Of a stretch of 64,000 nt of DNA, positions 22,959 to 34,540 are shown piece after piece (positions within the stretch are counted from its first letter, which is position 1; each line of letters opens with the position of its first letter). The notes beneath the pieces were generated by a model. That model was not told where the DNA came from and made no database searches. It saw only the letters and a list, made by a program, of their open reading frames with translations. This DNA comes from Quercus robur (lineage: Eukaryota; Streptophyta; Magnoliopsida; Fagales; Fagaceae). A program made the position numbers and the translations under genes. The stretch is taken from positions 55,119,854 to 55,183,853 of the forward strand of contig NC_065536.1 in the NCBI RefSeq assembly GCF_932294415.1, read 5' to 3'.

Positions 22959-25900
22959 TCAAGCTAGAAGACCAATTGAAGCTGCGCACAGCTTCAACTT
23001 CTCAATAGTGACACCCTTAGTCAACATGTCTGCCGGGTTCTTAGATCCACAAATTTTCTCAAGCATTACCAGCTTATCTTCAACAAGATAACGGATAAAG
23101 TGGTATTTTGTCTGTATGTGCTTCGACTTTGAATGAAAAGCCGAATTTTTGGCAAGAAAGATTGCACTCTGACTGTCACTGTGTAGAATGCCCATCTTTT
23201 GCTTCTTACCCAATTCATCTAAGAAACCATGTAGCCAAATCATCTCTTTTCCAGCTTCAGTTGCTGCAACATACTCAGCTTCTGTAGTAGACAAAGTAAC
23301 AATCTTCTGTAGATTTGAAGCCCATGATATAGCTGTACCACCCAGAGTAAAAACAAACCCAGTAGTACTCTTTCTACTATCAATATCACCAGCAAAATCA
23401 GCATCTACATAACCCTGCAGTTTCAAACTTGCACCTGTGAAGCAAAGACATGTATCTGATGAACCCTTCAGATATCTCAGAATCCACTTGACTGCCTCCC
23501 AATGCTGCTTTCCAGGCCTACTCATGAATCTGCTCACAACTCCCACTGCATGTGCAATGTCTGGCCTTGTACACACCATAGCATACATCAAGCTGCCAAT
23601 AGCTGAGGCATAGGGCACCTTGCTCATGTGGTCCCTTTCTTCTTCTGTCTTCGGTGATTGTTCTTTGCTTAGTTTGAAATGACTACCCAAGGGTGTGCTC
23701 ACTGGTTTAGCTTCATTCATGTTGAACCTGCTGAGAACTTTCTTCACATACTCTGACTGTGAAAGTTTCAATGTACCATTAGCCTTGTCTCTAATGATTC
23801 TCATATCAAGGATTTGCTTTGCAGCTCCCAAATCCTTCATTGCAAATTGTTTGGACAATTGCTTCTTCAAATTATTAATCTCCTCAATGCTAGACCCTGC
23901 AATAAGCATATCATCCACATATAACAGTAATATGATGTAAGAATTGTCAAAAGATTTAACATAGCAACAGTGATCAGCTTCACATCTCTTGAACCCAATT
24001 CTATGCATAAAACTGTCAAATTTCTTGTACCACTGTCTAGGAGCTTGTTTTAGGCCATACAAGCTCTTTCTCAGTTTGCAAACTAAATTCTCTTGTCCTT
24101 GAGCAATGAACCCTTCTGGCTGAATCATGTAAAGGTCTTCCTCCAAGTCACCATGAAGGAATGCTGTCTTCACATCTAACTGCTCAAGATGTAAGTTTTC
24201 TGCAGCCACCATTCCCAGTACTAGTCTGATTGTTGACATCTTCACAACTGGAGAAAATATCTCTGTGTAGTCAATGCCTTCCTTCTGCTGGAACCCTTTA
24301 ACAACTAATCTGGCCTTGTAACGTTTGCTACCATCATGCTCATTCTTTATTCTGTATACCCACTTGTTGTGCAAAGCCTTCTTTCCTACTGGCAATTCAG
24401 TCAGTTCCCATGTTTGATTCCCCAACAAGGAATCCATCTCATCCTTCATGGCTATCTCCCACTTGCTTGAATTCTCATCTTGCAAGGCTTCATCATAACA
24501 TTCTGGCTCACCACCATCAGTCAACAGGAGATAATTTAAAGTGGGTGAATAACGTTGTGGAGGTCTAATGTTTCTGGAAGATCTGCGGACTTCAGCTACA
24601 GGTGTACTCAGATCTACCTGTGAATTTACATTCTCCTTATCTTCTTCACCCCTTTTCTGGACAGTACCTTCAGTCAATTCATCTAAGTTGACAAACTCAG
24701 ATTTCTTTTGATCTATCTCTGTAACATCTGACACTACAGTTGACCTGTCCTTGTACATAACCTGTTCATTAAATATCACATTTCTACTTCTGATGATTTT
24801 CCTGTTTTGTTCATCCCAAAACCTATAGCCAAATTTCTCATCACCATAGCCAATGAAAAAACATATTTTAGACTTTGCATCAAGTTTACTACGAGCATCA
24901 GAATCAATATGAACATAGGAAACACAACCAAAAACTTTTAAGTGTGAAAACTTTACCTCTTTACCGCTCCAAACCTCCTCAGGAAGTCTGAACTCCATGG
25001 GAACTGAAGGTCCTCGGTTTATCAGGTAAGCTGCAGTGCTAACAGCATCAGCCCAAAAAGTTTTTGGTAGTCCAGCATGCAACCTCATACTCCTAGCACG
25101 CTCATTGAAAGTTCTATTCATGCGCTCAGCCACACCATTCTGCTATGGTGTCCCAGGAATGGTCTTCTCCATCCTAATTCCCTGTGCAACACAATACTCA
25201 CTGAACCCTCCATCTATGTACTCTCCTCCATTATCTGACCTCAAACATTTTACTTTTAAACCTGTTTCTGTCTCAACCATGGCCTTCCACTTCTTAAAGG
25301 TTTCAAATACATCTGATTTATTTTTCAGAAAATAAACCCATACCTTTCTACTTGAGTCATCAATGAAAGTGATGTAGTACCTTGAACCTCCAAGGGATGC
25401 AACCGGAGAAGGCCCCCACAAATCAGTGTGTACTAACTCCAATTTTTCAGCCTTCGGTGTCCTGCCAGTTTTCAAGAAGCTCACCTTTTTCTGCTTTCCT
25501 AAGATGCAACTTTCACACATGTCAAAATCAATGGACTTTAATTCTGGTAATTTTCCTTTTGACAGCAGCATCTTCATCCCTTTCTCACTCATGTGACCAA
25601 GTCTTTGGTGCCATAGGCTTGTATTAGTACTTGCATCAGCAACTGCAATTGTGTCTCTTGGACTTGAGGTCATGTACAGAGTACCAGTTTTCTTTCCACG
25701 AGCCAATACCCTAGCTCCCTTTGTAACCTTCCAAGTACCACCAACAAATAGTATTGCATGTCCTTCATCATCAAGTTGTTCAACAGAAATCAGATTCCTC
25801 CTCAGGTCAGGAATATGTCGAATCTTCTCCAGTAACCAAACAGACCCATTGGGCAACAATATTCGAACATCTCCCATACCCACAACATCCAAGGCTGAAC

Positions 25901-26855
25901 CATCAGCCAAATACACCTTACCAAAATCACCTGCAACATAATTCTGTATGATTTCTCGGTGTGGAGTGGTATGAAACGAAGCTCCTGAATCCAAAACCCA
26001 ATCATCAAGTGGACTGTCTACTGCAAGAAGTAATGCATCCTGTACCTCTTCTGTTACAGCATTAGCAGAATCATCTTCATTCTTCTTCTTAGGACTTTTG
26101 CATTGATTCCTAAAGTGACCTGTTTTCCCACAATTCCAGCATTGTACCTGTTGGCCTGATCTAGATTTACTTCTGTTCTGATTAGAATTTCTGGATTTTG
26201 ATCTGCCCCGATTTGAATTTCTGTTATTACCTCTGCCTCTTGTCTCAAGGTTTAGGGCAGAACCAGATCCTGAGGTTTCACCTGCATCTCTTCTGCGAAT
26301 CTCCTCAGCCAGAATTAAATCTCGTATATCATTGTACTTGAGTTTTTCCTTTCCTGTAGAATTGCTTACTGTCATCCTCATTGCCTCCCAACTGTTTGGC
26401 AAAGAAGCCAAGATGATCAGAGCACGAATCTCATCATCAAAATCAATTTCTACAGACGACAATTGATTTGTGATAGTATTAAATTCATTCAGATGTTGTG
26501 CTACTGATGCATTCTCTGCCATCTTCAGATTGAACAGTTTCTTCATCAAGTGCACCTTATTGTTTGCTGACGGCTTTTCATACATACCAGACAAAGCTTT
26601 CATCAGATCTGCTGTGGTCTTCTCCTTTACAACATTGTGTGCAACAGACCTAGACAGAGTTAACCTGATAACTCCTAGTACCTGTCTGTCAAGAAGAGCC
26701 CATTCCTCAGCCTTCATAGCCTCAGGTTTTTCCCCTAGAAGCGGTTGATGCAATTTCCTCCCATAAAGGTAATCCTCAATCTGCATCCTCCAATACGCGA
26801 AGTCTATGCCATCAAACTTTTCTATTCCAGACGTCTTTCCTGCTTCCTCTGCCAT
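22959..26855 (-). pseudogene. Copia gag-pol polyprotein with one in-frame stop
   Basis: From the ATG at 26855 the frame runs through gag (zinc knuckle CWNCGKTGHFRNQC), protease (WVLDSGASFHTT), integrase (WHQRLGHMSEKG, HTDLWGP, FIDDSSRKVWVYFL), reverse transcriptase (YVDDMLIAGSS) and RNase H (YVDADFAGDIDSRKSTTG, LSTTEAEY). It ends at the TGA at 22959-22961. The domain order (integrase before reverse transcriptase) is Copia, of the TNT1-94-like kind. A single TAG at 25142-25140 falls within integrase, just before NGVAERMNRT, where the family usually has Gln. The rest is open for about 1,300 codons, so the copy is only minimally damaged and may be mobilised in trans. Confidence 0.95.
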
Positions 26856-26894
26856 TGCTCCCACTCAAACCTAACCCTAGGCTCTGATACCAGT

Positions 26895-27379
26895 TGTAGG
26901 GAATTTAACCAAAAATCCCAACCTGTGAGAAACAAAATAAATAGAGAAAACACACGCCAAAGAAAAATAATCACACGCACAAGACAATATTTACGTGGTT
27001 CGGCAATTTGCCTACGTCCACGGAGTTGCAGGGATTTCACTATTATCAGGGAGAATACAATAGTGCACAAGAACACTCTCAAGAAACCCAAATCCCAATT
27101 ACACCCTAGCACTCTCTCACATAAAAAAATAAGAATAGAAGCTGACTGCCTCTCTTTTCTCTATTTTCTCTCATGCGGCTTGCTCACTAGGTTAATTAGG
27201 ATTTCTCTCTTTTAATCTCACGGCTGCACCTACTTGCACTTAATACAATATATATATATGTATATGTTAAAGTCGGTAGAGACAAAAAGAAAAAAAAGGT
27301 TTCCTATTACAAATAGGATTTGGCAACTAAGGACCGACGTGGGCTTGTGGCAATTCAAGCCACACGGCCCACTTCAACA
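26895..27379 (-). repeat. 5' LTR of the Copia element
   Basis: 485 bp and almost identical to the other LTR. Its right edge (27379) lies just 15 bp upstream of exon 5 of the LysM-RLK, whose acceptor AG is at 27393-27394. Confidence 0.95.
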
Positions 27380-28662
27380 AAATCTTTGGTATAGGTGGAG
27401 CTCCTGGGGTATGCCGGTGGAGAGGATGACCTCTACTTGGTCTATGAGTATTTTCAGAATGGATCACTGAATGCTCATCTGCATGATCCAATACTAAAAG
27501 GTATTCATGTCATCAGGACACAAGTCATAACTCTTAGTTTGCCAAGAACAGTTCTGGTGTGGTTCAATTAGACGAAACATATAAGATATGAAAGGTATCA
27601 TATATGCAGTGATAGACCGTCCTTGTAGGCTTCACACATCCAAAAACAGCATCTTTATGTCGGGCTGACATAGGTCATTATGCCCTCTCAAGTAGGTACA
27701 AGATCATAACGCTCTTTGTTGTTCTAATTAAAAAATCCCTGTGCATTCATTGTAACTGGTGACCATAGCAAATTACTTGAAGAGCGTAAATGAGTTCAAG
27801 TCCTAGTAAAAGCGTTAGGATGTAACCATGTGTCTAAGTGATACCGTGATGTAAATTATGAATTTGTATAGGGAAAGGTCAACTAGTACTCTAGTCCAGT
27901 ATGGAAGATTTCAATACTTAAAAAGAGTTCAGAACTTCAGATTATACTTCAGTTAAGGGATCGATTGAATTTACTTTCTTCTGTTTATTTAAAGAAAAAG
28001 TCAAATGAATCTAAACTAAAAAATTTATGAAATCCTCTACCCCATTTTCTTGGAATCAGCTGCAGCAGAAAACTATATCCCTTATTCAATCACCACAGGC
28101 TGTTTGGAATATGCAAGTTTATCCAAAGAAACTCTATGGGCCTCCCACTCGTACAGTGTCATAGGGCAACAATGAATTAGTTGTTGAGCTTAAATGCCTT
28201 AAATGTATGCTAGCAATCTTGGTTTACAGAGGATGAGCAAGATTTACAACAATGAGTATTGAATCAGGTCATCAGCCTCTCTCTTGGACTGCAAGAACAC
28301 AGATTGCACTGGATGCTGCAAAGGGTATTGAATACATTCATGACCACACAATATCAAGGTATGTGCACCGAGATATAAAGACAAGTAACATTCTCCTTGA
28401 TGAGGGACTCGGAGCAAAGGTACTTCCAATCTCTTTAATATAGCCATGTTTGTATGAATAAATTCTTCTAGCCATGCTTGATTTTACAATATCTCTCTTT
28501 AGAAATCATGTCTGTCACATTTTGGGATCTGCCACTGCCCAGTACCATAGAACTTCAATACAAATTTCCAAGCATAACTCTGTTCCTGAATGAAAAATAA
28601 AGATATTTTTCTAACAGTTTACTGAACTCCAGTAAAATTTCTCCAAAAAAATGAATATGCAG

Positions 28663-28778
28663 CGGGGTTCAGGTGATAGTCCAGTGGAAATGTTGTCATA
28701 TCATTTATGTTGCCTTGTGTCTTTGATTCAAACCCTACCTCCCCCTCCCCCATATCTAGCTACCTAACCCAAAAAAAA
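28663..28778 (+). repeat. SINE-like insertion in intron 6 of the LysM-RLK
   Basis: A box-A-like GTGATAGTCCAGTGG, a box-B-like GATTCAAACCC, a C-rich body and an A-tract (28768-28785) suggest a tRNA-derived SINE. A diverged relative with GTGATAGCCCAATG lies at 44078-44160 in the AP-1 mu gene. Confidence 0.4.
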
Positions 28779-30386
28779 GAAAAAGAATATGCAGTGTCTC
28801 TATAAAAGAAATATAAGTAGTTTTTATCTCAAATTAAGCTCATTTAGCATATGTTATAGGTAGCAGATTTTGGATTGGAAAAACTTGTTGGAAGAACAAA
28901 TGAAGAAGATTTCCTAGCAACACGTCTAGTTGGAACACCAGGCTACCTTCCTCCTGAGTAAGTTCTAAGCTGTTATTTTAGTAGTACAACCATAAGTAGA
29001 TTATAGGGGAATTAGGTTAATTCTCTCTTCATTGTCAGTATAATCTTTTCTTATTTACACTCAAATAAAGTAATTTTTTCTGACATTCTTAACTTAATTG
29101 AAGAGCTGTGAAGGAGCTCCAGGTGACCCCCAAAACTGATGTATTCGCATTTGGAGTTGTTCTAGCAGAACTGATAACGGGGCAACGTGCACTTATTTGT
29201 GACAGCAAGGAGACTAACAAGATGAAATCACTAATTACAGTTGTAAGTGAACAATTTCTTTACTCAAAGGATTCAATGTTTCAAAAAGTCATTGCCACAG
29301 ATAGAACTTAAAATTGAAGCAAGTGACTAGGTCTAGGTTGGAGTGGAACCCAAATAAGAGACTAAATTTGACTCACTGAACCAATAAATTCCTGGCAAAA
29401 TTAATTCTACCTACTGAATGTTTTCTAAACACATGCTCAACTTTACATATTCTCAAATCCATTTAATTCAAATATAATTGTTAAATTACATGTTTATGCA
29501 AGTGCTTTCACTGCTATCAATCAAACATAAATCTTGAATGTCAGATTCATGCGGAAATATACATATAATCATATTATATTCTCCATCGCTTCTTGGTCTT
29601 GCATACATAACTAGATTAGTACTTATGTCATCACAGCCAGACAAGCCACTTCAACAATGATGCACAAGCTAAGTTTTGTTTCCACCACATGACCGGATTA
29701 ATAACGTTTTCCAAGATGAACACCCAGAGAATGCTTTGGAAGCTGTCATAGATGGAAATCTTCGTGGCATCTACCCTTTTGAGCACATATACAAGGTATG
29801 CAAGATTTTAGATACAACTATCAACATTGATACTGGTACAAATAAAAATAAATAACTAAAAAAACTTTCAATAAAGACCTCCATACATGGATTTTGTTAG
29901 TACTTAATATGGTACAAATAGCAAAAATAAAAAATCATGGGGTGAGATTATTGAATCAGCTCTTGATGTATTGGTAGAGAAATTAATAAGGCTCCAGGGA
30001 AGTTGAGTTTGGAACTTAAGTTTATGAACTTCTTTAACTTATTTTCCTTCTCTTGCTTAGCCAAAGGAGTAAGAAAAATGTGCTAAATAGATGGAGGATA
30101 AAGGCATATATTTTTATTGTCACATAATTAAATTTGTTTTATGACAATCTGTGAAGGAAGTTGCCTAAATTTGTATTGTGACTGTTGCCCTCATGATCAT
30201 CATATAATTGTGTTCTCACAGATGGCAGAAATCGCTCAGTGTTGCTTGAGTGAAGATGCTGTTGACAGACCAGAGATGAGGGAAATAGTTGTGTCATTTT
30301 CTAATCTGGTGACTTACTCCATAGAGTGGGAGGCATCCCTGGGAGGGAACAGCCAAGTTTTCAGTGGGCTGTTTAATGGAAGATGA

Positions 30387-31237
30387 AATAAGTCAAATAA
30401 CTATTATATGTATGGTGTGATTAACCTTAAAATGTACTAAAACTTTTTTCTTTTTCTTTTTTTCGATAATTTGAAAGTTGAGGGAGAAGAATCTAAACCC
30501 TGAATGTCTCTCTTGGAAACATTAGGGGATTAATACTCTTTTGATATTTGATAACATGATAGAGTAGTGTGTATTTAGTTATTTACCAAATTTTCAAGTT
30601 AGAATTCTCCAAATCCTAAAGATGGAAATATGTAATTGCTCTTTGTGGTCCTGATAGAGTTTAACACTTAAAAACTGAGTTCAACTTAGTTGTATTTGGT
30701 ATTATCATAACTTGAGAGGACTTGGCAAATGAAATGTTGTACTTGTATTAAAATATAAAGTCAGATATGCCAGAAAAAATAGAAAGAAACTTGTTGAGGT
30801 GTGATATGAATTTTTAAAGTAACTTTGTCTAGACCTCTGGTAAGGCCATTTTTATATAATTTTGTATTAGTTCCACAAGTCGTAAAATCTTTGGCAAAGG
30901 AAAAAAATAATTATAGGATTTTTTTTTGGGGGGAATTTATAGGAACTTTTTTGTGCTGTATATGAAAAGTAGTGCAACAATGGAGTATTTGAGCTACCTT
31001 TGGTGAAAAATGCAATTCTGTGCTTAACAAAAAGAATAATGGTAAAGATACAAAAAAAATTTCAAACTGTTGATAGGGTGAGTGATTATTAGTAAATAAA
31101 AAAGTGATATTAATGATGGTTTAGATAAAAACCAATAAGAGGTTAGTCACATCAACGTTTGTAAAATAATTTGTGTCTATAACATTACTCTAAAAAAAAA
31201 AGCTTAATTGAGCGGAAAAACATTTTTCGAAATATTA
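30387..31237. other. 3' flank of the LysM-RLK pseudogene
   Basis: No gene. A diverged copy of the MITE family seen at 1377-1567 occupies about 31025-31195 (ends TAATGGTAAAGATACA and TTGTGTCTATAACATTA; interior TTTGTAAAATAATTTGTG). Confidence 0.4.
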
Positions 31238-31820
31238 GGGGGTGTTTGGTTTAGCAATTTCTATAACTCATATCTCAGTTTCCATAACTCATAACTCAAA
31301 AATGGTGGGGCCCATAGCAAAAAGGTTGTTTGGGAAGTCCATAACTTTGTTTCCATCACTCAATTATCTGATTTTTGAGTTATGAGTTATGGAAACTGAA
31401 AATATATTTTGGCTGTTTTCAGTTTCCATAACTCATAACTCAATGACAATATTGTAATTAAACACACATAAAAGACCCATAAACAGTACCCAGCCGCAAC
31501 TTTTGACCTTTGACTTTTTTTTTTCCTTTCTTCTTTGGGTTGGTTGTTCGTTTTTTTTTTTTTTTTTTTTTTTTTTTCTCCTAGGTTGGCTGTTCGGTCT
31601 ATTCTGGATTTTTTTTTTTTTTTTTTTTTTTTTCACTAGGTTCGGTGAGTTTGGGTACTGAAAGAAAAAAAAAAACTGCACCGATGACAGGTATGGGACC
31701 CACAAATAGTGTGAAAAATATTGAGTGATGGGAAGTGTGTGATGGTGCCAAACAAACATAGTATTTTAGAGTGATGAGTGACGAAAATTGAGTGACAAAA
31801 AAAAAAAACCAAACAAGGCC
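31238..31820. mobile_element. PIF/Harbinger (Tourist)-type element, 583 bp
   Basis: The ends GGGGGTGTTTGGTTT and (reverse complement of right end) GGCCTTGTTTGGTTT are inverted repeats, flanked by TTA on both sides (31235-31237 and 31821-31823). Internal inverted words of the type TTTCCATAACTCATAACTCA repeat several times (31278-31441). Two long T-runs (31550-31577 and 31610-31633) lie inside. No transposase. Confidence 0.75.
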
Positions 31821-31925
31821 TTAGATACTCAACAAACCGATTCAAATAAATTCCACATAAAAAAAAAAAAAAAAACCAAACAAGGCCTTAGATACTCAAC
31901 AAACCGATTCAAATAAATTCCACAT
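31798..31925 (+). repeat. 67-bp tandem duplication spanning the Tourist 3' end and its flank
   Basis: An A-run plus CCAAACAAGGCCTTAGATAC and AACCGATTCAAATAAATTCC occurs twice, 67 bp apart. The copied unit joins the transposon terminus to host flank, so the duplication happened after insertion. Confidence 0.85.
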
Positions 31926-32790
31926 CAAAAAAATGTTTCTCAATAGTAACTTCTCTTTCATTCTCTCTCTTCTCCTCACTTTCTCTCATTCAAAAGACAA
32001 ATTGTTATAGTTGTCGACCAGAGTTGACTAACTATTATTTTTTTTGACATAGTTTAGCTCCAAAATTACTTGTAGCATAATTTCACTTTCTCACTTAATT
32101 TTTCACTTAAATTCCAAATTTGGAGTTTAAAATTTCCTATTTGAGACGGCCAAATGGCCTTAAAAATAGAATACATTTTTCGATTTTGGATATGTTTCTT
32201 CAATCACTTTAGAGTTATAAAAAATAAGAATGATTTTTCATGCGAGCCAAACAACATAGTATAATTTTTTATTGACTCATTTTTTTGATTTGCAAGCATA
32301 TACAAGAAAACAAGTTTTTTAGAAAATATTTGTATTTTCCAAAAACTGAATCATTTTCTAAATAAGATTTATTCAAAATAAGATTGTTGTAAGACCAAGT
32401 GTCTTTTATGGTTTTAAATGTTAGGCTATTGAAAAAAACATATCAATAAAATGAGCATAGTTGAAATGAGAATTTTAAGATGGATAAATGAAAATACATA
32501 AAAATATAATATTCAAAATAATAAAATTTGCTTAAAAATATAGATGGTCCTTAATCAATTCAATATATATACAAGCAGAGACCTCATGCAAAAGAGCATG
32601 AGGTTCTACCATTTGACGCATTCTTTGAGATTTTTTATATTAAGCTTACATAGTTACACCTCAATAGAGTTTGCATTTACATTATACTATAAATTAGTTC
32701 ATTGAATTACCTAATGGAGTGAATGTATGTATTAATTATATATAGTTTTTCTATAAAAAAATTTATATATAATTATACATCAATTATTTA
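31926..32790. other. AT-rich spacer
   Basis: No gene or structured element recognised. The last five bases (ATTTA, 32786-32790) are the target duplication of the LTR element that follows. Confidence 0.4.
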
Positions 32791-33463
32791 TGTGGGGCCA
32801 AAGAATTCACGGCCCAAGCCCACTCTACGTTAGGGCCCAAGGCCTAAGCTGAGAAGAGCTATTGCCGAGGACACATAATGAAATCCCAAAAGGAGCATAA
32901 GGATATTGCCGAGGGCGACCTCATGCTCAGCACCTCACAAAATGCCTAAAGAAATGGGCAAACTCAGTACAGGGACAGGACAGGGGAAAAAACTGCCAAC
33001 ATTGTAATACAGAACCCTGTATCTGACAAGCCCATACTCTAAACCATGCCCTTTAACTTTTCCAACGACCCCTAACCACTCTAGGTATGGGTTGACAGGA
33101 CAGGTTTGCACCCCAGAAAAGTAAAACTTACACGTGGACCCTAAAAGGGGAAACGAACACTAGTATAAAAGGAGAAAGAGGCCCAGGAAAAAAGGGATCC
33201 CCCTGCAAAAGGGAGAAAAGGAAGGATACAAGGCTCCTCGGACGCTGTCCGAGGACTTAAGTCCTACAACCCGTACTAATGGAGGGCTTAGCTAGTCAAG
33301 CCAAGTCCGTATATACATAAGCTCCCATAGAAACTACGACTAAACTGCTCACCTGTGCCCAAGGTCATGCCTTTCAAGCCCACTCTCTATAAATCATATT
33401 GTTAGGGCCCTTTACATACGAGCCCAACGTCATTCTTGGGCCGTAAAAAATCGTGTCCCTACA
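32791..33463 (+). repeat. 5' LTR of the non-autonomous element
   Basis: Starts TGTGGGGCCAAAGAATTC and ends ATCGTGTCCCTACA. Same length as the right LTR, with scattered substitutions. Confidence 0.92.
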
Positions 33464-33721
33464 ATTGGCGCCGTTTGTGGGAAGGCTTGCGCGTTGGCAC
33501 AGGTGGTGGTGGAGTTGAGCCTCTGTCGAGCAAAGGTCTGTGAAGGTTCCTACATTTCCAGCGACGTGCTGTTGTTTCTCCGACATAAATTTCCGTTAGG
33601 GGCTACGCCTCGCAGTGCCAATGGCACGGGCAATCCTAGGGGCTTCTAACATCAAGCTAACTCCCCCCACCTTGGTCGAGGGGCTAACCTTCGGAAAATA
33701 AATAAATAAATGAACGAATAC

Positions 33722-34540
33722 AAGTTTTGGACAGAACCAAGGCCTTGTATGGTTCTCAGATCAAGCCTCTGGGGAAACCAACTACTTAGAAGAAAAACTA
33801 TAAGTTTTGGACAGAACCAAGGCCTTGTATGGTCCTCGGACTCAAGCCTCTGGGGAAACCAACTACTTAGAAGAAAAACTACAAGTTTTGGACAGAACCA
33901 AGGCCTTGTATGGTCCTTGAACTCAAGCCTCTGGGGAAACCAACTACTTAGAAGAAAAACTACAAGTTTTGGACAGAACCAAGGCCTTGTATGGTCCTCA
34001 GACTCAAGTCTCTGGGGAAACCAACTACTTAGAAGAAAAATTACAAGTTTTGGACAGAACCAAGGCCTTGTATGGTCCTCGGACTCAAGCCTCTGGGGAA
34101 ACCAACTACTTAGAAGAAAAACTACAAGTTTTGGACAGAACCAAGACCTTGTATGGTCCTCGGACTCAAGCCTCTGGGGAAACCAACTACTTAGAAGAAA
34201 AACTACAAGTTTTGAACAGAACCAAGGCCTTGTATGGTCCTCGGACTCAAGCCTTTGGGGAAACCAACTACTTAGAAGAAAAACTATAAGTTTTGGACAG
34301 AACCAAGGCCTTGTATGGTCCTCGGACTCAAACCTCTGGGGAAACCAACTACTTAGAAGAAAAACTACAAGTTTTGGACAGAACCAAGGCCTTGTATGGT
34401 CCTCGGACTCAAGCCTCTGGGGAAACCAACTACTTAGAAGAAAAACTACAAGTTTTGGACAGAACCAAGGCCTTGTATGGTCCTCGGACTCAAGCCTCTG
34501 GGAAAACCAACTACTTAGAAAAGACAATACGGGGTTTGGA
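33722..34540 (+). repeat. 81-bp tandem array (about 10 units) inside the LTR element
   Basis: Units begin AAGTTTTGGACAGAACCAAG at 33722, 33802, 33883, 33964, 34045, 34126, 34207, 34288, 34369 and 34450, with a degenerate eleventh near 34531. The spacing is 81 bp (80 for the first). Units differ by only a few bases. Because 81 is a multiple of three and no frame within a unit is forced to stop, long frames stay open on both strands (33710-34669 plus, 34545-33652 minus). These are by-products of the array, not supported proteins. Confidence 0.95.

Larger units (their letters stand above)
22324..27379 (-). mobile_element. Full-length Ty1/Copia retrotransposon in intron 4 of the LysM-RLK
   Basis: 5056 bp with TG...CA LTRs at 22324-22810 and 26895-27379 and an exact 5-bp target duplication AAATC (22319-22323, 27380-27384). 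It is transcribed on minus. The primer-binding site next to the 5' LTR reads TGGTATCAGAGC (26892-26881), complementary to initiator tRNA-Met. A purine tract AAGGTGGAGATT abuts the 3' LTR. The LTRs look identical apart from a 2-bp TA indel in a microsatellite, so the insertion is young. A single long gag-pol frame lies between them, broken by one stop codon. Confidence 0.97.
20098..30386 (+). pseudogene. LysM receptor-like kinase (LYK3/EPR3 type), decayed
   Basis: Ten exons are recognisable: 20098-20732, 21443-21652, 21929-22053, 22166-22255, 27395-27500, 28268-28419, 28860-28957, 29104-about 29236, about 29697-29795, and 30222-30386. Exon 1 gives a signal peptide and a LysM ectodomain (SCNASLYHI, ISVPCSYMDLDDNTTAYFYN, IEIYSGQAW, LPCGCI). 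Exon 2 gives a membrane span and basic stop-transfer. Later exons give a kinase: [62 protein letters not shown] and the family tail SIEWEASLGGNSQVFSGL. The family perceives chitin-related or exopolysaccharide ligands at the plasma membrane. Lesions: an extra base near 20605 shifts exon 1 and stops it at 20626-20628; exon 2 has TGA at 21604-21606; no AG fits the frame before exon 9; a Copia element interrupts intron 4. Assembly error could explain single-base lesions but not all four. Confidence 0.88.

Noticed and set aside
33722-34540. CRISPR-like array of regular repeats
   Set aside because: Units are contiguous 81-bp tandem copies with no variable spacers, and the genome is eukaryotic.
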